Positions 54,137-63,680 are shown, counted from the stretch's first letter. The stretch: 64,000 bases of DNA from Silvibacterium bohemicum (GCF_001006305.1 NZ_LBHJ01000012.1:532231-596230); one strand, 5' to 3'. Program-made: numbers and translations. Notes: generated from the sequence alone by a model not told the origin.

Positions 54137-57100
54137 ATGAATGTTGTTAGAACTTCAGCAGAGGAATTTCACAGCCACGCACTCGCCCTCTTGCGGGCGC
54201 AACAGACGCGGCAGTGGCTTCTTGAGGATCAAAAATCTCGCGAGCAAAGATCCTGCATTGAGAAACCTCAGCTTCGCATTGCTGGAATTGCGATTGCGAT
54301 CCTTGCAGTGCTCCTGTGCGCAAGCACGTGCTTTGGCCAGTCTACGTTTGGAGGCATTCGCGGCACGGTTCAGGATGCATCCGGTGCCGCAATTCCTGAT
54401 GCGCAGGTCACGTTACATAGCGTCGATGAAAATACCGACCAGGTGACGAAGACAGACGGCACGGGAAGCTTCATCCTGGAAAATATCAAGGCAGGGAAAT
54501 ACAGTCTTCGCGGCCAGCACGAGGGCTTTGCAGACTCCGTCCTCAATGGCATTACCCTGACGGCCCGGCAGGATCTTCGGTTCACGCTCTCGATGACGGT
54601 TGCTGCGCAACAGACCACGGTGGAAGTCACTTCGTCTGCCGCAGAAATCAACACCGAAAATGCATCCATCGGGGATTCAAAGAGTGGGACGGACATTGGA
54701 CAGCTCCCATTGAATTTTCGCGCATCCACAACCAGTCCGCTGGCGGCACTTGCAACTTCAGCCGATGTGCAGCAGGACAGCCAGGGTAATTTCGCCATCG
54801 GTGGCGCAACATCGAATCAGATCGGATTCTCCGTTGACGGCATCTCCTCTGTGAACGTCTTTCAGAGCGGCGTTGCGCTCACGGTGAATGCTGCGGGCTC
54901 GAATCCCTATCCCTCATCTGAGGGCATTGCCGAACTCAAAGTCACGGCCTTCAATAACAACGCCGAGTTTTCCCAGATAGCCGACGTGACATTCACGACT
55001 AAGGCCGGCACAAACCAGTTTCATGGAAGCCTGTTTGAGTATCTCCAGAACGACGCCTTGAATGCGAACGTTTATAACTTCGCGGAAAAATCGCCGGAGA
55101 GATTCAATACCTTCGGTGGCAGCGTTGGCGGACCAGTCCTCATTCCTCATCTTTATAACGGGCACGACAAGACCTTCTTCTTCTTCGACTACGAAGGCAA
55201 TCGCAGAAGGACTTCGGCAGCAGAGCAATACACGGTTCCGACTGCTCTTGAGAGGACCGGAAATCTGAGCGGTCTCGCCTCGACGGTTCCCAACGGTCTT
55301 ACCAATCCGTTCACAGGGCAGGCATACCCCAACTATCAGATCACCAGCCCGCTCAGCCAGTCGTCACAGACGCTGTTGAATGACTACTATCCATTGCCGA
55401 ATGCCGCCAATCTTGGCGGTGGCCTGAATTACCAGACCCTGGTCTCTACTCCTTCCAACACCAATGGCGTTGATGGGCGAATCGATCGGGTCATTACGTC
55501 GAAGCAGCAAGTCTATGCTCGTTTCAATTGGAAGAATCTTCTCGTCAATGTCGTGAACCCTCTGCTTCCCAACGACGTGGATACGGAGCACGATCGTAGC
55601 TTTCTAATCTCTCACAACTACGACATCAATAATCAATGGCTGAATGAGTTTCGTTTCGGTTTCACGCACACCATCCTCTCTCCGGATTTTCCAATTGAGG
55701 GCGCAGCCGCCATTGCCCAATTGGGTCTCCAGGGTGTGAACGTCTCTCATCATCCGACCGACGGTGGTTTCCCCAGCATCTTCTTTTCCGATGGCACGAA
55801 CTTCACGCCGATCGGCAGGGATCACGTTGGGCCTACGCAGTCCAGCACCAATCAGCTCGCCGACAACGTTACATATAGCCGTGGCAGACACACGATACGC
55901 GCCGGATTCGATGAACGCTGGGTCCGTTTCCAGGTACCTGAGATCGAAACCCCCTCTGACGACTACGGGCTCTTCTCTTTCAATCAGAATGTATTCACCG
56001 GCAGCTCGTTCGGCGATCTCCTGCTTGGCCTTCCAAATACCACATACTTTGCGGTAACCGGCCCCAAAGATGATGCGGGCGGCATTCAAACCGGTTTCTA
56101 TGGACAGGACGAATGGCGGGTGAGCGATCGCCTGACCGTGAGCGCCGGCCTTCGCTGGGAACTGCTTCCACCCTTTCAGGATGTGAACGGAATTCAGGCT
56201 AACTTCGATCCCAAGACGAACGCGGTAATCGTCAACGACACGCTGTATCAAAAATTGGGCGGTCCGGTGCTGGCCTTCCTGCAGTCATTCAATGCCTGCA
56301 ATGCAGCGCCTCCGGGATTCTCAGCTCCCGCCGATGCGGGATATGCTCCTTCGACCTCGATACCTTGCACTTCTGTTGTATCGAATACACAAGAGGGCCT
56401 GCCGAAGGGATTGCGGCAGACCTATATGCGGAATCTTGATCCGCGCCTTAGCATCGCCTGGCGCCCATTCAGCAATGATAAGACTGTGCTCCGCGCCGGA
56501 TTCGGCATCTTTACGGTGACCGCTCTCGGCCAACTGCAAAACAACAACGAGAGCAATCCTCAGGCATCTGTATTCACCTATACAAATAAGAGCGGGAACC
56601 TGCCCACATTCCAGTTCCCCCAGGTTGCTCCCGCCAGTGCTATCGGACAGGCCCCAGTGGGAGGTGGCGAGATCGAGCAGGCTACCGATCCGCGCTTTCG
56701 CGATGCGCAGTCTGCACAGTGGAACGTCACTGTGGAGCAGGCGGTTACCACGAACACAGCGGTTAGGGTAAGCTACGTCGGTTTGAACTCCTACCGTCTG
56801 CCCGTCACGGTCAATCTGAATCAGCAGCTGCCGACGACAGTTCCCGCTCCGCAGGCCAACCCCAACCCGATCCCCTTTCCAAACTGGGGAACGATTTTCT
56901 CAACGGAAAATTTGGGCCACCAAAACTATCAGGCGCTCGAACTTCAGGCGACTCACAGAATGGGAAATGGTCTTTCGTACCAGGCCAACTATACCTGGGC
57001 CCACGACCTCAGCGATGCGCAAGGCGACGCGCCAACAGCGTTTCAAGGCGAGACTCGTTACGGACTCGCCGACGAAGACCGCTTTGCGATCAACAAGAAT

Positions 57101-57697
57101 CGCGGCAATGTGGTTGGAACACGGCGCAATCGCTTTCTGCTGACTGGAACCTATGAACTGCCGTATGGACGGGGGCGTCGTTGGTCGAATTCCTCCTCCA
57201 TTATGAACGGCTTCCTCGGCGGCTGGAATATCAACACGATCACATTGCTCGAGACGGGGCCCTTCCTGACTCCTACGATGAGCGTGAGCAATGACCAAAC
57301 CAACACTAACCCCTCCGCGGCGGATGTGGCTGTAGTTCGTCCTGATCGCGTCGGTAACCCCATGCCCGCTCACCGCACCAATGCAAACTACTTCAACATC
57401 AATGCCTTTGCACCGCCGCCCACGGGCGCGGGTAGAGTTGGCGATGCGAGCGTGGGCAGTCTCGAAGGTCCCGGTACGATCGCGGTCAATGCTGGTCTGG
57501 CCAAAACGATTCCCATTACTGAAGGAACGCACCTTCGCTTTGAGGCGACGTTCACTAACGTCTTGAATCACACAAACTTCGCACCTCCAGTGACGGACAT
57601 TAGCAATCCGGCCTCTTTTGGTGCGCTCACCACGGCACAGACTGCGGAAAGCGCCGGCAACCGCACCGGTCAGGTCGCACTCCGCTTCGAGTTCTAA
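54137..57697 (+). CDS. TonB-dependent receptor, Oar-like
   Basis: A receptor of 1186 residues. Unlike the other copies it has an unusual N-terminal extension of about 50 charged, helical residues (S-A-E-E-F-H-S-H-A-L-A-L-L-R-A-Q-Q) before the signal segment (I-A-I-A-I-L-A-V-L-L-C-A-S-T-C-F-G-Q). A carboxypeptidase-regulatory-like domain (about 75-155), plug and barrel follow, ending V-A-L-R-F-E-F. The ATG at 54137 has AGGAG eight bases upstream. It is divergent from the KdpDE-like pair and followed by a response regulator, so it is embedded in signalling genes. Confidence 0.88.
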   Translation: MNVVRTSAEEFHSHALALLRAQQTRQWLLEDQKSREQRSCIEKPQLRIAGIAIAILAVLLCASTCFGQSTFGGIRGTVQDASGAAIPDAQVTLHSVDENTDQVTKTDGTGSFILENIKAGKYSLRGQHEGFADSVLNGITLTARQDLRFTLSMTVAAQQTTVEVTSSAAEINTENASIGDSKSGTDIGQLPLNFRASTTSPLAALATSADVQQDSQGNFAIGGATSNQIGFSVDGISSVNVFQSGVALTVNAAGSNPYPSSEGIAELKVTAFNNNAEFSQIADVTFTTKAGTNQFHGSLFEYLQNDALNANVYNFAEKSPERFNTFGGSVGGPVLIPHLYNGHDKTFFFFDYEGNRRRTSAAEQYTVPTALERTGNLSGLASTVPNGLTNPFTGQAYPNYQITSPLSQSSQTLLNDYYPLPNAANLGGGLNYQTLVSTPSNTNGVDGRIDRVITSKQQVYARFNWKNLLVNVVNPLLPNDVDTEHDRSFLISHNYDINNQWLNEFRFGFTHTILSPDFPIEGAAAIAQLGLQGVNVSHHPTDGGFPSIFFSDGTNFTPIGRDHVGPTQSSTNQLADNVTYSRGRHTIRAGFDERWVRFQVPEIETPSDDYGLFSFNQNVFTGSSFGDLLLGLPNTTYFAVTGPKDDAGGIQTGFYGQDEWRVSDRLTVSAGLRWELLPPFQDVNGIQANFDPKTNAVIVNDTLYQKLGGPVLAFLQSFNACNAAPPGFSAPADAGYAPSTSIPCTSVVSNTQEGLPKGLRQTYMRNLDPRLSIAWRPFSNDKTVLRAGFGIFTVTALGQLQNNNESNPQASVFTYTNKSGNLPTFQFPQVAPASAIGQAPVGGGEIEQATDPRFRDAQSAQWNVTVEQAVTTNTAVRVSYVGLNSYRLPVTVNLNQQLPTTVPAPQANPNPIPFPNWGTIFSTENLGHQNYQALELQATHRMGNGLSYQANYTWAHDLSDAQGDAPTAFQGETRYGLADEDRFAINKNRGNVVGTRRNRFLLTGTYELPYGRGRRWSNSSSIMNGFLGGWNINTITLLETGPFLTPTMSVSNDQTNTNPSAADVAVVRPDRVGNPMPAHRTNANYFNINAFAPPPTGAGRVGDASVGSLEGPGTIAVNAGLAKTIPITEGTHLRFEATFTNVLNHTNFAPPVTDISNPASFGALTTAQTAESAGNRTGQVALRFEF

Positions 57698-57726
57698 CGC
57701 TGTTCTCAAACCAAACCCTAAGCCGG

Positions 57727-57749
57727 CCTGTCGAGACTTATTCGACAGG
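57727..57749 (+). terminator. Hairpin after the TonB receptor
   Basis: CCTGTCGA at 57727-57734 pairs with TCGACAGG at 57742-57749 across a seven-base loop, 30 bases after the receptor stop and before the response regulator. No T-run follows, so termination may be partial. Confidence 0.5.
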
Positions 57750-57835
57750 TCGCTCTATCGAGCAAGCTAGTTCACCCGTGGTTCGCCTCCGTGTATCGGA
57801 GGCGGACTGCACAGGGCAGTTGCGGGCTGAGACAA

Positions 57836-58537
57836 ATGAGGGGCAATCAGAAAAGGGTTTTTGTCATTGCCGAGGCGGCGTCGGCGTGTTCTCAACTTCA
57901 GCAGGTTCTGTTGCCGTGGGGCTTCGATGCAAGGGGGATAAGCGGATACGAAAATGCATTAGCGTCTTTATATGAGGACGATTACGACGCGATTCTCCTA
58001 GACTATAGTGCGTCCATACTTAAAGTCAGCATGGTCTGCAAAGAGCTTCGCAAATTCCATTCTCGCCTCCCCATTCTGGTGGTGGGCGTTAGCAATTCTC
58101 TGAATGACAAAATAGCAGCATTGGACGCAGGCGCTGACGATTACATCGTGCGGCCTTTCTCGGAGCCTGTATTTGCGGCACAGTTGCGATCGGCGATACG
58201 AAGTTTTCGTGCATTGGCAACAACTGATGCAGGGGAACGCCTTGTGGTGAGAGAAATTGTCCTCGACACCGCCAGGCATCGCGTCGAGAAGTCGGGAGCC
58301 AAGCTCTCGTTATCTCCAACGGAATTTCGCGCGCTCAAAGAGTTGATGCAGCAGCCTGGCATTCCCATCTCCCATTCCGCGCTTATCGTCTCTCTCTGGG
58401 GGCAGGAGACTAAGTCCAACCGTCAGCACCTGCGGGTTCTCATTCGCAGTCTGCGTAAAAAACTTGAAACTAATCCTTCGGACCCGAGATATCTGATCAC
58501 GCATGCATATGTCGGCTACTATTTTCGCGACTGTTAG
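57836..58537 (+). CDS. OmpR-family response regulator with degenerate receiver
   Basis: A 233-residue protein: receiver-like domain (about 5-120) plus winged helix (about 135-232; L-S-P-T-E-F-R-A-L, L-R-V-L-I-R-S-L-R-K-K-L-E). It is related to the KdpE-like regulator at 51847, for example in the ending Y-V-G-Y-x-F-R-D. Asp56 is kept, but the acidic pair is reduced to A-E-A (12-14), the Thr is Gly84 and the Lys is Arg106. Phosphorylation in the usual way is therefore doubtful. The ATG at 57836 fits the domain start. It follows the TonB receptor by 138 bases. Confidence 0.85.
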   Translation: MRGNQKRVFVIAEAASACSQLQQVLLPWGFDARGISGYENALASLYEDDYDAILLDYSASILKVSMVCKELRKFHSRLPILVVGVSNSLNDKIAALDAGADDYIVRPFSEPVFAAQLRSAIRSFRALATTDAGERLVVREIVLDTARHRVEKSGAKLSLSPTEFRALKELMQQPGIPISHSALIVSLWGQETKSNRQHLRVLIRSLRKKLETNPSDPRYLITHAYVGYYFRDC

Positions 58538-58613
58538 TACCGCGTCGGTCATTTACAAATACTTTAGCTGCTCAACGGTAGGATCAGTAGTTAGGTGAAT
58601 AGGAGGTGCTTCC

Positions 58614-59033
58614 ATGCCTAATGTCCATGGTATTGAGTTCAATTTCAATCAATCGGAGTTAGTCAAAGACATAGTTCGCGAACTGCTGAAGGACGGAAAC
58701 TGTGCCGTCTACGCAGTGCCGCATATCAAACCGAATGGTGAGCTTCGAATGGCTTCGACCCCGCCTTATCCTAAGTCGAGGCGCCAGAAAGGCGTTTTCC
58801 TGCGCATCCGGCCCGGAATCAACGAAGCAACGATTGTGCGCCCGATGAATGCGAAGGCAGGAGAGTCGCTGAGCAAGCTCACGAAATTCTCTCGCCTCGA
58901 GGTCTTGGAGACAATCCGTATCTGGCGTCAACAGACAATGCCCGACCTGCGCGCACCGCAACTCCATCCAGAGCTGATTGCCAAAAGTGTGCAAGGCGCC
59001 GTAGGGACCGTGAGAGCCGCTGAGGCATCGTAA
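58614..59033 (+). CDS. Conserved-looking hypothetical protein
   Basis: A 139-residue soluble protein with no signal peptide or membrane segment. AGGAGGTG lies six bases before the ATG, one of the best ribosome-binding sites in the window. Features are a short acidic N-terminal helix (S-E-L-V-K-D-I-V-R-E-L-L-K-D-G), a basic P-K-S-R-R-Q-K-G segment and a C-terminal helical part. It might bind nucleic acid, but this is a guess. It is convergent with nrdB and ends at a large inverted repeat. Confidence 0.6.
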   Translation: MPNVHGIEFNFNQSELVKDIVRELLKDGNCAVYAVPHIKPNGELRMASTPPYPKSRRQKGVFLRIRPGINEATIVRPMNAKAGESLSKLTKFSRLEVLETIRIWRQQTMPDLRAPQLHPELIAKSVQGAVGTVRAAEAS

Positions 59034-59068
59034 GCAGCAGCCATGCGCTTTCAAGGAAAATGCTCGAT

Positions 59069-59142
59069 CCACGGAATGTAGGAGTCAGACTCGCAGCTTT
59101 TAACCGCGCTGCAGGCGAACGAACTGACTCTTTCATCCGTGG
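59069..59142. repeat. Long nested inverted repeat between convergent genes
   Basis: CCACGGA (59069-59075) pairs with TCCGTGG (59136-59142), GAGTCAG (59082-59088) with CTGACTC (59124-59130), and an inner GCAGC with GCTGC. Together they make a stem of about 19 pairs with one internal loop. It lies between the hypothetical gene (ends 59033) and nrdB (ends 59179). It may be a two-way terminator or a small mobile palindromic repeat. Confidence 0.5.
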
Positions 59143-59178
59143 TTCAGCGGCCGATTGCCTTACGCGGCATTTCTGAAC

Positions 59179-60234
59179 TCAGAAATCTTCTCCAAAACCA
59201 ACTTCGCCAACGACAGCACTTTGATACGCAGAAACGCGGCGCTCAAAGAAATTCGTCAGCTCCTGGACGTCTTGCAGATCCATGAAGCTGAATGGATTCT
59301 TGGCATTAAAAGCCGGCGCGATGCCAAGGCGCTTGAGTCGGGTGTCAGCTACGTAGCCCAGATATTGACGCATATCGCGCAGGGAAAGTCCGGCGACGCC
59401 ACCGGCCAGCAGATCTTCGGCAAACTGGGCCTCAGCATCGACCGCTTCGTGCAGCATCGTAACGATGTTCTTCTCAAGCTCAACATCCCAAAGATCGGGC
59501 TCTTGTGCGCGGACTATGTTCACAACCTCGAACGCAAATTCGAGATGGCAGCTTTCATCGCGGAAGACCCAGTTGGTACCAGCGGCGAGGCCGTGGAGCA
59601 GGCCCTTCGAGCGAAAGAAGTAGACGTAGGCAAATGCCGCAAAAAAGAAGAGGCCTTCGATGCAGGCCGCAAAGCAGATGAGATTAAGCAAAAACTGACG
59701 GCGATGCTCTCGCGTCTCGAGTGCCTCTAACTGCTGAATAGAATCCATCCACTTCATGCAGAAATCGGCCTTCTTACTGATAGACGGAATATTCTCGACT
59801 GCGGCGAACGCCGCGGCGCGCTGGTCAGGATCGGGTACATAGTTGTCGAGCAGGGTGAGATAGAACTGCACATGTACGGCTTCTTCGAAGAGTTGCCGCG
59901 ATAGGTAAAGACGAGCCTCGGGCGAATTGATGTGCTTATAAAGATTGAGCACAAGGTTGTTGGACACGATGCTGTCGCCCGTGGCGAAGAAGGCGACAAG
60001 ACGCTGAATGACATGCACCTCGGCCGGCGTGATGCGCTGCTTCAGATCGACCAGGTCGGTTTGAAAATCGACCTCTTCGACGGTCCAGGTATTCTTGATG
60101 CCGTCCCGAAACATGTCGTAGAAAACTGGAAAACGCATGGGGCGAAGCGTCAGGCACAGACCCGGGTCAAGAATATGCGTGGGCGCCGCGACCGAGGAGT
60201 GAGAAGTGGGGCGAACTGCGGGTGCGCTGGACAT
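59179..60234 (-). CDS. nrdB: Class I ribonucleotide reductase, beta subunit
   Basis: A 351-residue diiron/tyrosyl-radical subunit that makes the radical used by NrdA to reduce ribonucleotides; it needs oxygen. The metal ligands match Escherichia coli NrdB in spacing: Asp87, Glu118, His121, Glu193, Glu227 and His230. The radical Tyr is Tyr125 (E-A-V-H-V-Q-F-Y). The ATG at 60234 fits the family start; a longer frame to 60345 enters the end of nrdA and is rejected. It lies 31 bases after nrdA and shares its cobalamin riboswitch. Confidence 0.93.
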   Translation of the reverse strand: MSSAPAVRPTSHSSVAAPTHILDPGLCLTLRPMRFPVFYDMFRDGIKNTWTVEEVDFQTDLVDLKQRITPAEVHVIQRLVAFFATGDSIVSNNLVLNLYKHINSPEARLYLSRQLFEEAVHVQFYLTLLDNYVPDPDQRAAAFAAVENIPSISKKADFCMKWMDSIQQLEALETREHRRQFLLNLICFAACIEGLFFFAAFAYVYFFRSKGLLHGLAAGTNWVFRDESCHLEFAFEVVNIVRAQEPDLWDVELEKNIVTMLHEAVDAEAQFAEDLLAGGVAGLSLRDMRQYLGYVADTRLKRLGIAPAFNAKNPFSFMDLQDVQELTNFFERRVSAYQSAVVGEVGFGEDF

Positions 60235-60265
60235 GATGACTCGCTCTCTTTCGTGAGGGATAACG

Positions 60266-62716
60266 CTATTGGCAGGCTTCGCATGATTCCGGATTCTCAA
60301 GCGAACAGGAGACGGCCGCCTCTGCCGATACACTTGCCGGTACATGCGAAGCAGCCTGGCTGGCGCGAGCCGCGGTGCTTTGCACGGTTGTCTTCGCGAT
60401 CTTTGTTGCGGGGCGCGAACGCAGGTAATAGGTAGTCTTCAGACCCCTTTTCCATGCGTACATATACATGCTCGAAAGCTTCCCGATGTTGGGAGATTCG
60501 GCGAAGAGATTGAGCGACTGCGATTGATCGACATAGGCGTTGCGCGAAGCCGCCATGTCGATGAGCGCCCGCATCGGAATCTCCCACACGGTGCGATAGA
60601 GAAGCTTGAGATCGTCTGGAAGACCGTCGATATTTTGTACCGAGCCTTCGGAGAGCTTGAGGCGCATGCGCATCTCTTCGTTCCAGAGATCGCGCGCTTG
60701 CAACTCGTCGATGAGATAGCGGTTCACCTGCAGGAACTCGCCGGAAAGCGTCTCGCGCTTGAAGAGGTTGGAGATCTGTGGCTCGATGCACTCATAACAG
60801 CCGACGATAGAGGCAATGGTTGCGGTCGGCGCGATCGCGATGAGAAGGGAATTGCGGATACCAAACTTCTTGATGCGCTGACGCAGCTCGTCCCAACGTG
60901 CTTCGTCGGAAGGTTGAACATTCCATAGGTCGAATTGCAATTGGCCGGCCGCCAGGCGTGTGTCGCCAAAAGTTGGGTGAGCACCACTCTGTTCAGCGAG
61001 GGTGATAGAGGCGGAGAGCGCGTGGAAATAGATCTCTTCCTGAATCTTTGTGGAAAGCGCCATGGCTTCAGCCGAATCAAAAGGAAGACGCAGTTGAAAG
61101 AAGACGTCCTGCAGGCCCATCAAGCCAAGGCCTATGGGTCTCCATTGAGCATTGGAGCTGGCGGCCTGCCCAATCGGGTAATAATTGATATCGATGACGC
61201 GGTCCAGCATCGGGACTGCAGTGCGAACCGTCGCGGCGAGTTTTTCGAAATCGAATGCGGGTTTGCCGTCGGCGTCGACAGTGACATGGCGGCCCAAGTT
61301 AATCGAGCCCAGGTTGCAGACCGCCGTTTGCGTCGCGGAAGTGACTTCCGTGATTTCGGTGCAAAGGTTCGAAAGATGAACGATATTTCCAGGCTTGCCC
61401 GTCTGGTTGCACTTCAGGTTGGTGGCGTCTTTAAAGGTCATCCAGCCATTGCCCGTCTCTGCGAGAGAACGCATCATGCGCGCATAAATGTCGCGGGCCT
61501 TGATCTGGCGGTGATAAAGCTTCTCGGCCTCAGCCTTTTCGTATGCCTGGGTGAAGGCATCGCCATACAGGTCGGGGAGCTGCGGAACATCCTTCGGATC
61601 GAAGAGCGACCATAGACCATCCGCTTCGACGCGCTGCATGAAGAGGTCAGGGATCCAGTTGGCGAGGTTGAGATTGTAGGTGCGTCGCGCGCCGTCTCCG
61701 GTGTTATCGCGCAGTTCCAGGAAGGATTCGATATCCGCGTGCCAGGGCTCAAGATAAACGCAACATGCGCCCTTGCGCTTACCGCCTTGATTGACAGCAG
61801 CCACGGAGCTATCGAGAGTGCGAAGCCACGGAACGATGCCGTTGCTCAAGCCGTTTGTCGCGCGGATAAGAGATCCTTCGCTGCGTACGCGATGAAACGC
61901 AAGCCCGATGCCTCCGGAAAACTTCGAGAGCATCGCGACGTTCTTATACGTGTCATAAATGCTTTCAAGTGAGTCATTCGGAGAGTCGTGCAGATAGCAC
62001 GATGACATCTGCGCATGCTTCGTGCCGGAGTTGAAGAGGGTTGGCGATGAAGGCATATAGTCGAGCGAGGCGATCAGCCGATAAAACTCGATTGCCTCAT
62101 GCGGTGTGCCAGCAAGTCCACAGGCGACCCGCAGAAAAAACTGCTGAGGCGTCTCGATCACGCTCCTTGAGATTGGGTCACGAAGCAGATAGCGATCGTA
62201 AACAGTCCGCAGACCGAAGTACTCGAAGCGGTCGGAGTAGCTGTCATCAATCGCGTGATTGAGCTTGCGAGCATGGGTTTGGACGAACTCCGCGGTGGCT
62301 TTCGCGACCACGCCTTCCTGATGGCCATGGGCGACAGACTGGGAAAACGAATAGAGATTGAGGGCGGAAACTTCCTTGACGATGGTGGCCAGCAGCAGGC
62401 GTGCCGCAAGCCGGGAATATTGCGGCTCCTCGGCGATAAGCGAGGCCGCAGTGTCGATCGAAATCGTATCCAACTCGCGGGTGGTGGCGCCGTCATAGAG
62501 ACCGCCGATGGTCTTCGACGCGACACGAATGGCATCTACGTGAGTGAGTCCATACGACGAACGTTGGACCGCGCGGACGATCTTGTTGACATCCACGGGC
62601 TCTAGAACGCCATTGCGCTTTTTGACGTGCATCACCGGCATCTCTTCCCGCACCGGAAAGCCGGGGTTGATATCGGCGAGCGTGGTCTGTACGTTGGTAT
62701 TTATGGTAGCGGCCAT
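60266..62716 (-). CDS. nrdA: Class I ribonucleotide reductase, alpha subunit
   Basis: An 816-residue catalytic subunit that reduces ribonucleoside diphosphates. The N-terminal ATP-cone (about 20-110; V-K-K-R-N-G-V-L-E-P) senses ATP/dATP. Active-site motifs are present: S-S-C-Y-L-H-D with the first redox Cys, N-L-C-T-E with the thiyl-radical Cys and Glu, and V-C-N-L-G-S-I-N-L with the second redox Cys. The end C-E-A-C-Q is the swinging disulfide. The ATG at 62716 has AAGGAG nine bases upstream. A cobalamin riboswitch precedes it, as in some actinobacterial nrdAB operons, so a B12-dependent class II enzyme is probably encoded elsewhere. Confidence 0.94.
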   Translation of the reverse strand: MAATINTNVQTTLADINPGFPVREEMPVMHVKKRNGVLEPVDVNKIVRAVQRSSYGLTHVDAIRVASKTIGGLYDGATTRELDTISIDTAASLIAEEPQYSRLAARLLLATIVKEVSALNLYSFSQSVAHGHQEGVVAKATAEFVQTHARKLNHAIDDSYSDRFEYFGLRTVYDRYLLRDPISRSVIETPQQFFLRVACGLAGTPHEAIEFYRLIASLDYMPSSPTLFNSGTKHAQMSSCYLHDSPNDSLESIYDTYKNVAMLSKFSGGIGLAFHRVRSEGSLIRATNGLSNGIVPWLRTLDSSVAAVNQGGKRKGACCVYLEPWHADIESFLELRDNTGDGARRTYNLNLANWIPDLFMQRVEADGLWSLFDPKDVPQLPDLYGDAFTQAYEKAEAEKLYHRQIKARDIYARMMRSLAETGNGWMTFKDATNLKCNQTGKPGNIVHLSNLCTEITEVTSATQTAVCNLGSINLGRHVTVDADGKPAFDFEKLAATVRTAVPMLDRVIDINYYPIGQAASSNAQWRPIGLGLMGLQDVFFQLRLPFDSAEAMALSTKIQEEIYFHALSASITLAEQSGAHPTFGDTRLAAGQLQFDLWNVQPSDEARWDELRQRIKKFGIRNSLLIAIAPTATIASIVGCYECIEPQISNLFKRETLSGEFLQVNRYLIDELQARDLWNEEMRMRLKLSEGSVQNIDGLPDDLKLLYRTVWEIPMRALIDMAASRNAYVDQSQSLNLFAESPNIGKLSSMYMYAWKRGLKTTYYLRSRPATKIAKTTVQSTAARASQAASHVPASVSAEAAVSCSLENPESCEACQ

Positions 62717-62829
62717 GGATGAATCTCCTTGGCCTCGGAAGCGTTGCGAAGAAACAACAGTATGCCTTCGCTGATGGCGAAGAGCGACACGTTGCCACCT
62801 CGCCTCCCCTCGGAGGCGCGTGCGAATTT

Positions 62830-62990
62830 TCCTGGGCAGGTCTTCGGACTCTGCAGGCTCAACCCTACTCGCCGGACTTCCCAAAGCGTTGTCGCTTCAG
62901 TGTCATCGTGTGCTTTCGTACCTGCTTACCGCTGCGGGGCAGTTCCGGAGTTTCACCGGATTCCCTATTGATTCTCCTTTGGAGAAAACC
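62830..62990 (-). promoter_or_regulatory. Cobalamin riboswitch controlling nrdAB
   Basis: Read on the minus strand, the conserved blocks occur in order: GGGAATCCGGTGAAA, then ACTGCCCCGCAGCGGTAA, CACTG, GGGAAGTC, AGTAGG and AGTCCGAAGACCTGCC. These match the adenosylcobalamin riboswitch core. It lies about 110 bases before nrdA, so bound cobalamin should switch off the oxygen-dependent reductase. The edges are approximate. Confidence 0.9.
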
Positions 62991-63396
62991 ATGGAATAAG
63001 GCCACCATATCTTGCGCCGATCGATAGCGCAAGCCCATTGCTTGTGGATTTCGGGTGAAAGTCAGCACTCCCGGCTAGAGATCGAGAGTGGGCGCGGCGT
63101 GCCATATACGTTCGCATGATGAGACATCTTCGTTTCCTCGAACGCCATCGCAAACTCGATCTCGGATCTTATCCACGAGGAGCATCGCGAGCGCGAGTGC
63201 AGGCGAACATCGTGAGAACGCTTCTCGAGTTATTTGCTACGAATCTTGGTTCGAGCATGAACGGACCCTCTCTTCCGCTCACGCCGGATCGCGCTGTTTA
63301 TGCCTCGCAAAATCGAACGCAATTTGCCCAACAGAAAAAAATCGAAATGACATCGTCGAGACACTTCGAAGTTGGCGATGTGGTAATTTGCGTTAG
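62991..63396. other. Region between the two divergent riboswitches
   Basis: These bases should hold the two divergent promoters for the riboswitch-controlled transcripts. A frame at 63116-63430 runs into the second riboswitch and is not credible as a gene. No other feature was seen. Confidence 0.45.
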
Positions 63397-63580
63397 AGTA
63401 ATAGCATCTTGGGTGCCCGCGAGGGCATAAAAGGGAAGCCGGTGTGAGTCCGGCATGGTCCCGCCACTGTGATCAGGAAAATGACTTTCCAGTAGCCACT
63501 CGGTCTTCGATCGGGGAAGGCGGAAAGTCAGGAGTCTGGCAACGCCGACTCCGCCTGTAAATCAGGAGACCTACCTAAGG
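63397..63580 (+). promoter_or_regulatory. Cobalamin riboswitch controlling a TonB receptor
   Basis: On the plus strand the blocks GGGTGCCC, AAAAGGGAAGCCGGTG, GTCCGGCATGGTCCCGCC, ACTGTGA, GCCACT, GGGGAAGGCGG and CAGGAGACC occur in order, matching a cobalamin riboswitch. It precedes the TonB receptor at the right edge, the usual place for corrinoid-uptake genes. The edges are approximate. Confidence 0.92.
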
Positions 63581-63680
63581 CGAATTTGTGACACTTCTCC
63601 GCGTGGAAACGGAAAGCGATCGCTCATCAGCCTTTGAGCTTTTGTGCCCCTTCCCGCCATTTCAGGATTGTGAGGCGCAC

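Noticed and set aside
63116-63430. A 104-codon plus-strand frame before the last gene
   Set aside because: It runs into the cobalamin riboswitch at 63397 and encodes nothing recognisable.
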